From a virus, in IMG/VR virus record IMGVR_UViG_3300048066_000007, positions 1 to 42,806 of that record: a stretch of 42,806 bases of DNA; one strand, 5' to 3'. Below, piece after piece: positions 8,681 through 17,100 of the stretch. The first letter of the stretch is position 1. Every line of letters begins with the position of its first letter. The notes under the pieces are model-generated. The model was not told where the DNA came from, made no database searches, and saw nothing but the letters and a program-made list of their open reading frames with translations. The position numbers were made by a program, and so were the translations under genes.

Positions 8681-9039
8681 CCCATGCCACCTAATGCGCC
8701 CATTTCTGGAGCCATTTGTGGTTCTGGAGCTTCTTGCATTTGCTCTTGAGGTTGGCCTAAGTTACGACCACCTTCTTCACCTTCAACAGCCGCAATAAGT
8801 TCAGCAAGCTCTGGAAGTAGCTTCATGAGGACTTGTGCAACGTCTGGGGTAATAACATCATCCAACATTGCCAACTCTTGATCAGACATAGCTGAGAGAC
8901 GAGCTACAAGCATTGCACCAATATCTTCATCAGGCTTTAGCAAATTCTTCTTTGCTTGTGGTGGCAGATTTTGCATTGGCTTATCAGCGTTCATATTTGC
9001 GCCAGACATATCTGGCATAGGCATTGGTTCTCTAGCCAT
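8677..9039 (-). CDS. small Met/Pro-rich acidic protein, unknown
   Basis: 120 residues from the ATG at 9039, chosen because AGAGG lies upstream and the preceding gene ends at 9041; a longer frame to 9099 would overlap that gene by 59 bases. The N-terminus is Met/Pro-rich (PMPMPDM), the centre helical and acidic, and the C-terminus Gln/Pro/Met-rich. Similar low-complexity composition is seen in the small late genes at 35176 and 37611. No known family; a minor virion or assembly protein is possible. Confidence 0.5.
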   Translation of the reverse strand: MAREPMPMPDMSGANMNADKPMQNLPPQAKKNLLKPDEDIGAMLVARLSAMSDQELAMLDDVITPDVAQVLMKLLPELAELIAAVEGEEGGRNLGQPQEQMQEAPEPQMAPEMGALGGMG

Positions 9040-9040
9040 A

Positions 9041-10354
9041 TTAGACCTCTTTCTGTTTATATAGAACTGACCAGTCTGTTTTTTTACAAAAGAAACCAAT
9101 CGACCAGCAAATCGGTTCTAAAATTTTACGATACACTTTACCAAGATAATCTGGTTTGTCACGATCTCCGTAAATGTAAGCGATTTCGTTTGCACGATGA
9201 CCTGCAACATGCGTCCAGAAGTTAACTAAACGTCCTTTTCGCATTTGCTTAACCATCCACACAGCCCAGATATGATATCCGTTAACGTGCGTTGGTGTTA
9301 AGTAATCACGAGTAAAGCGATAATCTAGTACAACTTGCTTGCGTGTCATGATACCTTGACGCTGTAATTCGTTACAAATTACACGACCACCAAGCATACC
9401 ACCAATAAACCCACCAATAGGGCCACCTATTGCTGTACCAACATAAGTACCTAAACTTACTTTAGCCCCTGCCTTCGCAGAATCCTTTAGAGATGCACCA
9501 CCAATCAACATAGCCGCAGTTGTACCTAACCCAGCTCCAGCAGATCCATATAAATTTGCTCGACCTGCCGCAGTTGAACTAGAACCAAAGGAACTTAACC
9601 TATCTCCTACTCCAGAGAAGTAACCAGTATTACCACCTGCTAAAAGTGTGGCTTGTGTGCCTTTTGCATCTTCTATTTTTTGTAATTTAGCTTTTGCAAC
9701 ATCAGGATTAGCCGCAAGTTCTAATGCATCTGTTTTATTAGCTTTTATTGTTTGCTTTGCATTAACAAGGTCAGCATTTGCTGATTCAGGGCTATATGCA
9801 ACTTTAGCCGAAGGACCAGATTTAGGCGCGCCAAAAGTATCTGTAAGTTTAAAGTTTTCATAAAAGTCACTAACACCTTCTCCAAGTTTATCAAGACTAA
9901 AAGATTCACCATCATCTATATTGAATGCAACTGACCTACCAATTTGACCACCAACCCCAGCCGCAAGTTGTGCGCCCATAGCCAGAGCTTCTTGTTTTAG
10001 TGCTTCAGTAGGGTCAATTCCATATTCTTCTTGGAACTCTTGCCTTAACTCATTAGCTTCTTCTTCGCTAATCATATCGTCTTGAGGGTCAAATGTTACA
10101 CTGCCTGTCTCTTGTTGGCTAACCCACTGGAACATTGGCATGTATTTTGTGCCGTATACGTTCTGCATTACATCTAAATCAAATGTAGGTGTATTAGATT
10201 TAAGCTGATAAGTCTTGGCAGTAAACGTCCCATCTTCGTTTTCGATAGCACCTTCTAGTGCTGGTGAACTTGGAGATGTGTAATATTCGTTAGTCGGTAA
10301 AGCTCCGTAGCTTCCTGGTATTAAATTTGATTCTAAAACAATTGGACTTCTCAT
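9041..10354 (-). CDS. virion protein with glycine-zipper membrane segment
   Basis: 437 residues. The first 60 residues are Ser/Pro/Tyr-rich, then follows an acidic helical region, and at about 297-325 a Gly-zipper stretch (GTAIGGPIGGFIGGMLGG) of the type that inserts into membranes. The C-terminal 110 residues, starting at RVICNELQRQGIM, are a conserved-looking aromatic and basic domain. The combination suggests a protein that contacts the cell envelope during DNA entry; this is inference. The start is coupled to the upstream gene by TAATG. Confidence 0.5.
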   Translation of the reverse strand: MRSPIVLESNLIPGSYGALPTNEYYTSPSSPALEGAIENEDGTFTAKTYQLKSNTPTFDLDVMQNVYGTKYMPMFQWVSQQETGSVTFDPQDDMISEEEANELRQEFQEEYGIDPTEALKQEALAMGAQLAAGVGGQIGRSVAFNIDDGESFSLDKLGEGVSDFYENFKLTDTFGAPKSGPSAKVAYSPESANADLVNAKQTIKANKTDALELAANPDVAKAKLQKIEDAKGTQATLLAGGNTGYFSGVGDRLSSFGSSSTAAGRANLYGSAGAGLGTTAAMLIGGASLKDSAKAGAKVSLGTYVGTAIGGPIGGFIGGMLGGRVICNELQRQGIMTRKQVVLDYRFTRDYLTPTHVNGYHIWAVWMVKQMRKGRLVNFWTHVAGHRANEIAYIYGDRDKPDYLGKVYRKILEPICWSIGFFCKKTDWSVLYKQKEV

Positions 10355-10677
10355 TAATTTATCTCCAGTAAACTTGCCACTACATGCAACCTATTGGCAG
10401 TCGCCGCCGTAACTTTTATAATTTCATCTTCTGTCAAAACAAGTGGCTGTGTTAAAAGCTCTACAGTACCATTAGCACCAATTGCCTTAACTTTGAAGAG
10501 GCTAAATACATCCGCATCCGCATTTGTAATTGTGACTGTAATTGTATCTGCACTTCCACTATCTTCAGAAACTAAAATAGATTTTATTGTAGCAGTAGTA
10601 GCAGAAGGGCATGTATACAATGATGTTGCGTCAGTTGTCGTTAAATCTACTTTTGCATTTTTATAATTATTTGGCAT
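10354..10677 (-). CDS. small beta-rich virion protein
   Basis: 107 residues, Thr/Ala/Val-rich, with alternating hydrophobic residues typical of a beta-sandwich. It opens MPNNYKNA and ends LHVVASLLEIN, a pattern I associate with small unannotated late proteins of other phages. No Cys, no membrane segment. It sits between the gp10-like tail gene and the glycine-zipper protein, so a tail or head-completion role is likely. Three bases separate it from its upstream neighbour's stop (TAAATG). Confidence 0.5.
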   Translation of the reverse strand: MPNNYKNAKVDLTTTDATSLYTCPSATTATIKSILVSEDSGSADTITVTITNADADVFSLFKVKAIGANGTVELLTQPLVLTEDEIIKVTAATANRLHVVASLLEIN

Positions 10678-10863
10678 TTATGATATAAACCACGCTGTTG
10701 CTTCGGCTTGCTCTACAGCTACTTGAAGCCCAGTAGATGCCGCAAAGTAAGTTGATTGTCGTTCTAATTCAAGAGTATTGGTCAATCTAGCCATATATCC
10801 TTGTTGATAATTTTCTGGTGGGCTTGGCAATCTTAAAACTGCAAGTGGTGATCCTTGTGTCAT
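10678..10863 (-). CDS. small conserved-looking phage protein
   Basis: 61 residues, beginning MTQGSPLAVLRLPSPPENYQ. The start overlaps the stop of the gp10-like gene as ATGA and its end abuts the next gene, which supports translation. Function unknown; its position suggests a tail or head-completion accessory. The LPSPPxNYQ string also appears near the N-terminus of the exported protein at 14476-14874. Confidence 0.55.
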   Translation of the reverse strand: MTQGSPLAVLRLPSPPENYQQGYMARLTNTLELERQSTYFAASTGLQVAVEQAEATAWFIS

Positions 10864-12770
10864 CTCAATCCATCCTGACGTGAATTAACTCTAAAATCTC
10901 CCAACGTCCAATCGTCTGTCGTGCCTGTGCTTTGGAACTTTAGACCTATCTGCCGACCTTTGGCGCGTGTGCTTACTTTTCCTGTGGAAGATGTAATCGT
11001 AAATGGTCCTTTTACAGTTTCAGGAGAGTTGGGATATTTTCTTGTATTCATATATAAAAATAAGTTTGTGCTAGAACTCATAGTAACATCTGGAACTACT
11101 TTATCCACCATATACAAATCTTCACCATTTTGTGTAATTTCACGCGGTGATCCTTCTATGTAGCTGTTCATTGCCGCTCCATCTGCGCTAGTGCCTGTTT
11201 CGTGGTTGTAAAGATACCCATCAGGGTCAAATGCAAATGGAACAGTTCGTGCGCCAAAGCTATCTGACCATACTGACCTATCCATAGTTCCAACAGTCCA
11301 AGCATTTTCTGCATAATTGTAAGTTACATAACTATCGTTTTCAGGGTTAGTTGTCTCTGTATTTTGATCACTTACATAGAACCAAGTAATCTCTTTAAAT
11401 TCTTTGTTGTGTCCAGTGACAACTTTATCAATATATCGTGTCTGCATACGATCAAATACAAAATGCTGAACAGGACATGGTATTTCTTTTACAATACCAT
11501 CATAAGTAAAGAAATTACGCTTACCCATCCAGAAGACATTTCCGTCAACAGATACCATTGTATTTAAGCCAGCCGCTCCTGCGTTTGTCGCAAGTAACCT
11601 AAACGAGAATACAAAAGCACCACCAACAAACGTCATGCCATATATTGCCTCGTCAGTAGATATGATTGTCTCCTCACGAGCAGATACCATAGCTACAATT
11701 TTAGTTCCAACTTGAAGCCTCTGATCACCTGCGGTGTTTGTCGAAGTTGGATTCCAAACGCTAAAGTCTTCTTGTGTTGACCACCTGACCAACATATTAT
11801 CTACATTTCCAGTGCCACCACCCACAACATAAGCCTGACATCCACCTGCTATAAAATGCCTATCTGGGAAGCTAACAACAGTAGTACGAGCCACATTAGG
11901 AACACTATTTGCACTTGATAGTGATGATACAAGTACAGCACGATTAGTAACCCCTGCCGAAGTATCCCAATAATATATTGCACCATTGCGAACTGTCGCA
12001 AGGACATCTTCACCCCAAAGATCTATACTCCAAGCACTATTATCTAAGCTAACATTAGCAAGTGTATCTGATCGTGGAGTACCCCACGCCTCTTCACCCC
12101 AACCGCCAACTCCAAAACCAAGAGCTGGGTCAGAACTTTGAGATCCAAGTCCATCGCCAACACCAATTAAATATTTTACAGTAACAGTACCACCACCAGA
12201 AGCTACAGTAGAAGTAGCCGCAGTTGGGACAATAATACTGTAAGAGTTTATATTAATTCTTGTTATTTGATATCCGTAGTAATTGTTTAAATCATCTGCC
12301 GAAACGCCACCAGTTGCTGATGCTCCACTAATAACAACCCAATCGCCAGTTTCAGCCCCATGTGAATTATCTGTAATGACTACAGTCGTGCTTTCATCTG
12401 TCGTGGCTATTGGGTTACTTAACCCAGTAGATGTCTTCCGCAAAGGCGTAATATCGTGAAGTGAGCCATTCTCAATAATTAACAAGTGATTGTGCGTACC
12501 AACGACAAGCCTATCTTCGCCATCAGAGTTTGACCTCCAATACACCATGCGTCTGGCAATACCTTCAATATTAGTTTCAGTAGATGTAATATTTCCAGAA
12601 GGATTTAATGCGTATATTGTATCTTTCTGCCATCCACCTATCTTTTCAGGATATCCATTTTTAAAACGAACTAAGTCACTATCTACCCAGAAAGGCCCAT
12701 TTTTGCCAGTAGCGTATTCTGTAACGTCTTTTACAATACCTGGGTTGTATTTTAAAAGTTGCAAAGGCAT
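10860..12770 (-). CDS. P22 gp10-like tail/DNA-stabilisation protein
   Basis: 636 residues. The N-terminus (PGIVKD, then GPFWVDSDLVRFKNGYPEKIGGW) matches the recurrent opening of podovirus tail-hub proteins related to P22 gp10, which plug the portal-adaptor and retain packaged DNA. The body shows repeated W/G-rich beta segments (GGWGEEAWG, NGAIYYWDT, GNVFWMGKRNFFTYDG), consistent with a beta-propeller. The assignment rests on pattern, length and position after the adaptor genes, so I give it moderate-to-good confidence. Confidence 0.7.
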   Translation of the reverse strand: MPLQLLKYNPGIVKDVTEYATGKNGPFWVDSDLVRFKNGYPEKIGGWQKDTIYALNPSGNITSTETNIEGIARRMVYWRSNSDGEDRLVVGTHNHLLIIENGSLHDITPLRKTSTGLSNPIATTDESTTVVITDNSHGAETGDWVVISGASATGGVSADDLNNYYGYQITRININSYSIIVPTAATSTVASGGGTVTVKYLIGVGDGLGSQSSDPALGFGVGGWGEEAWGTPRSDTLANVSLDNSAWSIDLWGEDVLATVRNGAIYYWDTSAGVTNRAVLVSSLSSANSVPNVARTTVVSFPDRHFIAGGCQAYVVGGGTGNVDNMLVRWSTQEDFSVWNPTSTNTAGDQRLQVGTKIVAMVSAREETIISTDEAIYGMTFVGGAFVFSFRLLATNAGAAGLNTMVSVDGNVFWMGKRNFFTYDGIVKEIPCPVQHFVFDRMQTRYIDKVVTGHNKEFKEITWFYVSDQNTETTNPENDSYVTYNYAENAWTVGTMDRSVWSDSFGARTVPFAFDPDGYLYNHETGTSADGAAMNSYIEGSPREITQNGEDLYMVDKVVPDVTMSSSTNLFLYMNTRKYPNSPETVKGPFTITSSTGKVSTRAKGRQIGLKFQSTGTTDDWTLGDFRVNSRQDGLR

Positions 12771-13280
12771 TTAGATCATCTCCAACGCTTGGTGTAGTGT
12801 TTCTTTGTTGCGGCGCGTCCAACCTCGTCCAAAGGTTTCAAAAGTTTTTAAACTTTTATAGAAGTCTTGTCGAACGCCGTAAACATAATTTATGATTTCT
12901 TCTGGGTCTTTTTCCATGATAAGACCTAGCGTCTGTGGTCCTATGGCTCCGTCTTGTGTAGCACCTACTGCACGTTGCACAGCTTTTGCAGGTCTACCAC
13001 TGCCCGAATTTACAGCCCAATCGAAGCACGCCCAGTCTAAGCCCGATGGAAGCGAATCGCCTTTAACTCGATCCCAGTAGTTCTTCTTATATATCGGAGC
13101 TACATCTTCTGGAGTTAAGTCACGCATTTCTTGTTCAGTTGATTCACTACCAGTCCACTCATCGTACACTTTTTTGGTAACTCCCAAATTTGTGATACCT
13201 CCAGGATCTTCGGGATGATTTACGAATCCTCCTTCGTGAGAAAGAAGCATTTCTAAGCATTTATCAAAGTTCTCTTTCAT
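12771..13280 (-). CDS. GH108-type N-acetylmuramidase (endolysin)
   Basis: 169 residues. HEGGF with the catalytic Glu at residue 16, then DPGGITNLGVT, KKNYWDRVKGD, and the central FDWAVNSGSGRPAKAVQRA block form the glycoside hydrolase 108 pattern; the second half (DGAIGPQTL) is the usual peptidoglycan-binding helix bundle. It hydrolyses the glycan backbone of peptidoglycan for host lysis. No signal peptide is visible, so export depends on the adjacent holin. The start overlaps the holin stop as ATGA. Confidence 0.92.
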   Translation of the reverse strand: MKENFDKCLEMLLSHEGGFVNHPEDPGGITNLGVTKKVYDEWTGSESTEQEMRDLTPEDVAPIYKKNYWDRVKGDSLPSGLDWACFDWAVNSGSGRPAKAVQRAVGATQDGAIGPQTLGLIMEKDPEEIINYVYGVRQDFYKSLKTFETFGRGWTRRNKETLHQALEMI

Positions 13281-13636
13281 TTCTTACCTCCAAAATACTT
13301 ACTAACACCACGCATACCAATTGATGCACTCACGATACCGCCAAGGCTATATTGATACCAACCTGGCATACTAGATAGAGCGGCAAAACCATCTTGCACA
13401 ATAGCATTACCCCAATCCCCACAAAACGCCAAAATAAGGGGAATACTGAACAAAAGTGTTATCCACTCGTCTTTCCAGGAGTTCTCTGTGGCTTTCATGG
13501 CGGCTAGATCCCAATCAAGCTCACCAGTGGCTATTTTCATTTTAGTTTGGGCTTCAGCTTGCTTTACGGCAGTCTTACCCTCAATCATAGTTCCAGCAAG
13601 ATCAGCGACCTTACCCAGTAATCCTAATCCCATCAT
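13277..13636 (-). CDS. holin, GTA-type three-membrane-segment family
   Basis: 119 residues. An amphipathic N-terminal helix is followed by NSWKDEWITLLFSIPLILAF, then a second hydrophobic segment around FAALSSMPGWYQYSLGGIV and a C-terminal lysine tail. This is the pattern of the holin family first described in gene-transfer agents. It would form the inner-membrane hole that releases the neighbouring muramidase. It is ATGA-linked to the genes on both sides, forming a compact lysis cassette. Confidence 0.8.
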   Translation of the reverse strand: MMGLGLLGKVADLAGTMIEGKTAVKQAEAQTKMKIATGELDWDLAAMKATENSWKDEWITLLFSIPLILAFCGDWGNAIVQDGFAALSSMPGWYQYSLGGIVSASIGMRGVSKYFGGKK

Positions 13637-13956
13637 TCTTTATTCGCCTTTCCTTTTGTGTAGGCTTCCTTGCCATAGAATGCCGCAACGATAGCGGCTA
13701 CGGAAACAAAATATACACCAGCAATAGAGGCCAGTGACTTCATGGCTTCATCAAGATTAGCCACGTTACAAATAATTATAGCAAATGGATACAGCAACAT
13801 TCCGAACAAAGCGAACCAGGCCATCTTGCGCTGGGCATCTCTTTGTGCATCGTCATCAGCCATTTTTAATCGCTTGTCTTCTAGTGCTAACTTATCCCAT
13901 TCAGATTGGTCTACTGATCCATTTCCATCTAAATCGGCTTTCTCAAATTCTGTCAT
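13633..13956 (-). CDS. EF-hand membrane protein, lysis-associated
   Basis: 107 residues from the ATG at 13956, which has AGGAGA at good spacing (an upstream ATG at 13977 would overlap the previous gene). Residues 8-19 are a textbook EF-hand loop: D8, D10, N12, G13, V15 and E19. After a charged helix come two membrane segments (WFALFGMLLYPFAIIIC and SIAGVYFVSVAAIVAAF) and a basic tail. Lying between spanin-like and holin genes, it may be a second holin or a holin regulator that senses divalent ions; this is inference. Confidence 0.65.
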   Translation of the reverse strand: MTEFEKADLDGNGSVDQSEWDKLALEDKRLKMADDDAQRDAQRKMAWFALFGMLLYPFAIIICNVANLDEAMKSLASIAGVYFVSVAAIVAAFYGKEAYTKGKANKE

Positions 13957-13966
13957 TTTAAATCTC

Positions 13967-14476
13967 CTAGTCAGCAAGAGGGTTATCTAAAGCCCTCTGC
14001 AATTTGCCCATGAGTTTATCTTCAAGTTCTTTCATTGAGCTATCTTGTGAAACCCTAACACGTTCTCTTTGATTTTCAAAGCGAACTTCTGCGTTGTCTA
14101 TCATAGTACGAACCTTTTCTTCGGATTCTCGTACCATGTCCTCTATTCTGTCCACTTGAGACTCAAGCCGCAACAGATCATCACGCAATCCATTTTTAAT
14201 GTCACGACTATATTCTACTGACTCTTCTACCTTTTCAGAAATGCCACTGACCTTTGCATCCATTACATCCATTTGTAATTGATATTCCTCCAAGTCTAGA
14301 CCTGTAACAGCTTCTATCTTTTGCCACATAAGAAATCCTGCGTACAAAGCACCTACAATTGTAGATAAAAATGCAAGTATAGCCATGATAGAACCGAACG
14401 ACATCTTCATACCACCTGTCTTAAACTCACGATCTGCAAGTCCATCAATATTATCTGCTATCTTGGTAGTGTCCAT
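13967..14476 (-). CDS. membrane-anchored coiled-coil protein, spanin-like candidate
   Basis: 169 residues. One membrane segment at about 26-50 is followed by a long acidic coiled coil to the C-terminus (repeated E-V-x-R, L-x-x-L). This N-in, single-span, coiled-coil topology resembles inner-membrane spanins (Rz), and the gene lies directly upstream of the holin and muramidase. No lipoprotein partner with a clear lipobox was found, so the assignment is tentative. Its start overlaps the upstream gene by TGATG. Confidence 0.5.
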   Translation of the reverse strand: MDTTKIADNIDGLADREFKTGGMKMSFGSIMAILAFLSTIVGALYAGFLMWQKIEAVTGLDLEEYQLQMDVMDAKVSGISEKVEESVEYSRDIKNGLRDDLLRLESQVDRIEDMVRESEEKVRTMIDNAEVRFENQRERVRVSQDSSMKELEDKLMGKLQRALDNPLAD

Positions 14477-14874
14477 CAGTTTTCAAACTCCATCTCACCA
14501 CTTGAGTTTTGTAAGTTCTTTAGTGCTTCTAGCTCATCTCGTAGCTTTTGTATCTCTAGCCTTCGCTGAGTTAGCTCTATTTGGTAAAGGTCATCACAGT
14601 TAATACGAGCCTTGGGTTTGTCTAAAGGTATAACAATACGTGCATACACGCCTATATCTTTACCACGACTGTTTGTATTTAATCCTGACAGTACACCTGT
14701 CACACCATACTCTAAGTTTACACCACCACCTACAGCGTTACTGCATCTCATATTTCCTGTCGAAAAAGAATCCGATTGGTAGTTCATTGGTGGACTTGGC
14801 AAGGCAAGCGAAAGAGAACTATTATCTGCAAAAGCAGAACTGGCTAATAAGCAAAATGTTAAAGCTATTCTCAT
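14476..14874 (-). CDS. exported protein with C-terminal coiled coil
   Basis: 132 residues with a signal peptide (MRIALTFCLLASSAFA, cleavage before DNSS). Two cysteines (in MRCSN and INCDD) could form a disulfide in the periplasm. The last 40 residues are a coiled coil (LTQRRLEIQKLRDELEALK). It may be the outer partner of the spanin-like protein downstream, or a structural component of the exported cluster upstream. It lacks a lipobox, so it is not a standard Rz1. Confidence 0.5.
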   Translation of the reverse strand: MRIALTFCLLASSAFADNSSLSLALPSPPMNYQSDSFSTGNMRCSNAVGGGVNLEYGVTGVLSGLNTNSRGKDIGVYARIVIPLDKPKARINCDDLYQIELTQRRLEIQKLRDELEALKNLQNSSGEMEFEN

Positions 14875-15257
14875 GTAGGCTCACCATCTAACCTTGAGCA
14901 TATTCTAGACGATATCAAAGTTCTAGATGTATTTGTTCTTTTTACTTTTGAAGTAGTGCAGAGATACACAGCCTCATCCATGTCAATTTCTCGTATGTAT
15001 ACATCAAAAGATTTATGCTCTTTGTATTCAACCTTTATGATCCTATACGTTGTAGAGAAAGGTATGTTCATCCAATTTAAATCAAACAAATCAATCTGGT
15101 AATACTTTATCTCTTCTCTAGAATTAAAAAGAGACATCTCCACTTTGACCACGTTTTTAACGTGAGATGTTTTTACTTCAGGGTACGCAGGCGTCATTTC
15201 GTGCGCGGACGCACCAAAAGTAATTAGCATACCTAATGTGATTAATTTACTTAGCAA
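14871..15257 (-). CDS. exported protein, possible fimbrial-chaperone-like
   Basis: I place the start at TTG 15257, which gives a signal peptide (LLSKLITLGMLITFGASA then HEM) and only a short overlap with the upstream gene; the frame stays open to an ATG at 15326 but that part looks like read-out of the neighbour. The mature region of about 105 residues alternates hydrophobic and polar residues (VKVEMSLFN, YYQIDLFDL, YRIIKVEY, FDVYIREI) and contains two cysteines (YLCTTSK and SRICSR). The beta-sandwich look and the pairing with the next upstream gene suggest a pilus-chaperone-like fold; this is weak inference. Confidence 0.45.
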   Translation of the reverse strand: MLSKLITLGMLITFGASAHEMTPAYPEVKTSHVKNVVKVEMSLFNSREEIKYYQIDLFDLNWMNIPFSTTYRIIKVEYKEHKSFDVYIREIDMDEAVYLCTTSKVKRTNTSRTLISSRICSRLDGEPT

Positions 15258-15735
15258 TACAGCTTGCCTGCACCACCGCAGTGTAGGTCCCACCTGGTAA
15301 TGGTTTAGCTGAACCATAAGTTGCACTAGATGCAGTGCTGAACCATGTGGAGCCTGCCAATGTTAAATTAAAGTTTGTAGTGCTTCCTACAACTGTTTTA
15401 GCCGCTTCGTATGCTGACATACCAGAAACAGACGTTTGTGTAACACTTGTACTACCTGTCCATGCAAGCGTGTCGGACAAAGAAGGCGACGAGCTAAAAG
15501 CTGTTGGGTGTGTTATACTAGCTATATAAGCATCTGCTATTGAAACGTCATACCTAACAATAGGTAGTATGCCACCATCCGCAGGGGTTGTGCTTAGTTT
15601 ACTTGCAATCGGGTTTCCATATGCACCTGACTTAGTTGTTTGGATAACACATTTAGCTTCTACGCTTCCTGTAATTTCAACATTCGCTAGTGCTGGAAAT
15701 GCACATAGTGAAAGTATTGCTATAGAATATTTCAT
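15247..15735 (-). CDS. exported beta-rich protein, fimbrillin/spore-coat-U-like appearance
   Basis: 162 residues from ATG 15735, preceded by GAGG; an ATG at 15747 overlaps the upstream stop (ATGA) and is an alternative. A clean signal peptide (MKYSIAILSLCAFPALA) precedes NVEITGSVEAKCVI, an opening like that of pilin-type subunits, with a second cysteine near the end (VQASCIAK) that could close a disulfide. The rest is Ser/Thr-rich. It is probably secreted to the periplasm or the cell surface. No family is firmly recognised. Confidence 0.5.
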   Translation of the reverse strand: MKYSIAILSLCAFPALANVEITGSVEAKCVIQTTKSGAYGNPIASKLSTTPADGGILPIVRYDVSIADAYIASITHPTAFSSSPSLSDTLAWTGSTSVTQTSVSGMSAYEAAKTVVGSTTNFNLTLAGSTWFSTASSATYGSAKPLPGGTYTAVVQASCIAK

Positions 15736-15743
15736 TTTAGACC

Positions 15744-16616
15744 TCATTGGTTATACTGCATGTCGATCATCTCTTCGTGCAGAATTTGTTGTGCCAAATT
15801 ATTACGCAAGCCTTTCTTGTTATCTGATATCTGTGAATCAGCAAGAGTAGGGGCATCATTATAAGCACCACCATTTATAGATGCATTGTAATACATATTG
15901 ATGTTAGTTTGCTGATTGATAGCCATGATAATTTGATCTTGTCCTTGCGTTTTAAATAAGGTCAACGCATTGGCAGATGCTGTTAGCCCTAATTCAATTC
16001 TAGTTTGCTCTTCTTCTTCCTCTTCAGAAAGAATTAGATTACCATCTTCATCATACTCAAAGTCGTTATCGGCGTCTATAGCACCCATAGCCTCGTCATC
16101 TTCTAGTACATCATACACTTCAACTACAGGTATTACTGGTATTGGCTTAACATAATCTGGGCATGATGGATTTAGTTGTGGATCAAAGCATTCATCAATT
16201 CTGTAGCTATATACCACCAAAGGATCTGTTACACTTCCCTCGCCTTCAACAGTAATTGATCCATCCCCCCACTTAGAAGAGGCTACGTTAGCTAAAGGAA
16301 AAGACTTGACGATTGTATTGCCTGGCACTCCAGACCAATCATCTGTTGCGGAAAACGTATATCCTTCACCTTCCGCATTTAAGTTACGGATGTGGACTTT
16401 CATATCGTCTTCTGGGTTTTTTACTGTGGTGTATTTGTATAATAATCCATTTACATCTAAGCCAGGTATGTCAGGCAAAACAGAACTCATACCCCAACTT
16501 AGTGCTGTGGATGCGGCATTTCCAGTTGTTCCGTAGCTATACGGATCACAAGAAGAGTAAGAAGGCCAAAGTGCTAATAATAACACTAAGACCTGTTTTT
16601 GTTTCAATGTTTTCAT
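15744..16616 (-). CDS. exported acidic protein, marine-phage conserved look
   Basis: 290 residues with a signal peptide (MKTLKQKQVLVLLLALWPSYSSC, no proper lipobox). Blocks such as DDWSGVPGN, WGDGSITVEG and VVYSYRIDECFDPQLNPSCPDY recall uncharacterised exported proteins of other marine phages. After residue about 170 comes a very acidic linker with a run of Glu, then a Gln/Asn-rich helical C-terminus. The 5' end overlaps the upstream gene by 71 bases, which is large, but the signal peptide needs this start. Confidence 0.55.
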   Translation of the reverse strand: MKTLKQKQVLVLLLALWPSYSSCDPYSYGTTGNAASTALSWGMSSVLPDIPGLDVNGLLYKYTTVKNPEDDMKVHIRNLNAEGEGYTFSATDDWSGVPGNTIVKSFPLANVASSKWGDGSITVEGEGSVTDPLVVYSYRIDECFDPQLNPSCPDYVKPIPVIPVVEVYDVLEDDEAMGAIDADNDFEYDEDGNLILSEEEEEEQTRIELGLTASANALTLFKTQGQDQIIMAINQQTNINMYYNASINGGAYNDAPTLADSQISDNKKGLRNNLAQQILHEEMIDMQYNQ

Positions 16617-17100
16617 TAAAAATCTTTTTCATTGGATTGTTTTGTTCTCGCTCAATAGTCTGCTTAACTGTCTCCATTTCCCACGCAACTCTGGCCTTAT
16701 CTCCCACCAACCCCATGTATGGGCAGGGCGTCCCGGCATTGAGCATTGCGTCAAAAACGCGAGAATCCTGGCAAAGGGCCGAAATCGCGGCCACCTTCAT
16801 CCCCATATTATAAAGGGCTTTTGCGTTTTTTAGTTTTTCGCAGTTCATGTCTCGCACAGTTCGACCTGCTGAAATACCAAGTATCTGCGTCTGCACAGCA
16901 CCAGCAACACCAACAGTACATAAATCAGAATTGCTTGTACTTATTTGTGGAGAAATTGCAGAAGGAGGTGGACTGTTTATGGTAGTTTCCATAGTGCCAG
17001 TTGATGTCACTGTGCTATCCGACTTGATTGTATCGTCATCATTAGCAAAAGCAAAACTACTACTTAATAGAAGTAATGCTATTACAAATAAACGTATCAT
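16546..17100 (-). CDS. exported/membrane protein with signal peptide and C-terminal anchor
   Basis: 184 residues. A signal peptide (MIRLFVIALLLLSSSFAFA) leads to a Ser/Thr/Pro linker, then a dense conserved-looking domain (INSPPPSAISPQI, GAVQTQILGIS, NCEKLKNAKALYNMGMKVAA, CQDSRVF, GTPCPY) with four cysteines, and the last 15 residues are hydrophobic. It would lie in the periplasm attached to a membrane at its C-terminus. The coding end overlaps the next gene by 71 bases. Confidence 0.55.
   Translation of the reverse strand: MIRLFVIALLLLSSSFAFANDDDTIKSDSTVTSTGTMETTINSPPPSAISPQISTSNSDLCTVGVAGAVQTQILGISAGRTVRDMNCEKLKNAKALYNMGMKVAAISALCQDSRVFDAMLNAGTPCPYMGLVGDKARVAWEMETVKQTIEREQNNPMKKIFNENIETKTGLSVIISTLAFLLFL

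Noticed and set aside
9039-9099. 20-residue N-terminal extension of the 8677 gene
   Set aside because: It lies fully within the end of the preceding gene and has no ribosome site, while ATG 9039 has one.
15257-15326. 23-residue N-terminal extension of the 14871 gene
   Set aside because: It would put a charged stretch before the signal peptide and lies inside the preceding coding region; TTG 15257 fits better, though not proven.
16313-16813. 166-codon open frame on the + strand
   Set aside because: Antisense to two exported-protein genes; no family, no ribosome site, isolated + strand frame.
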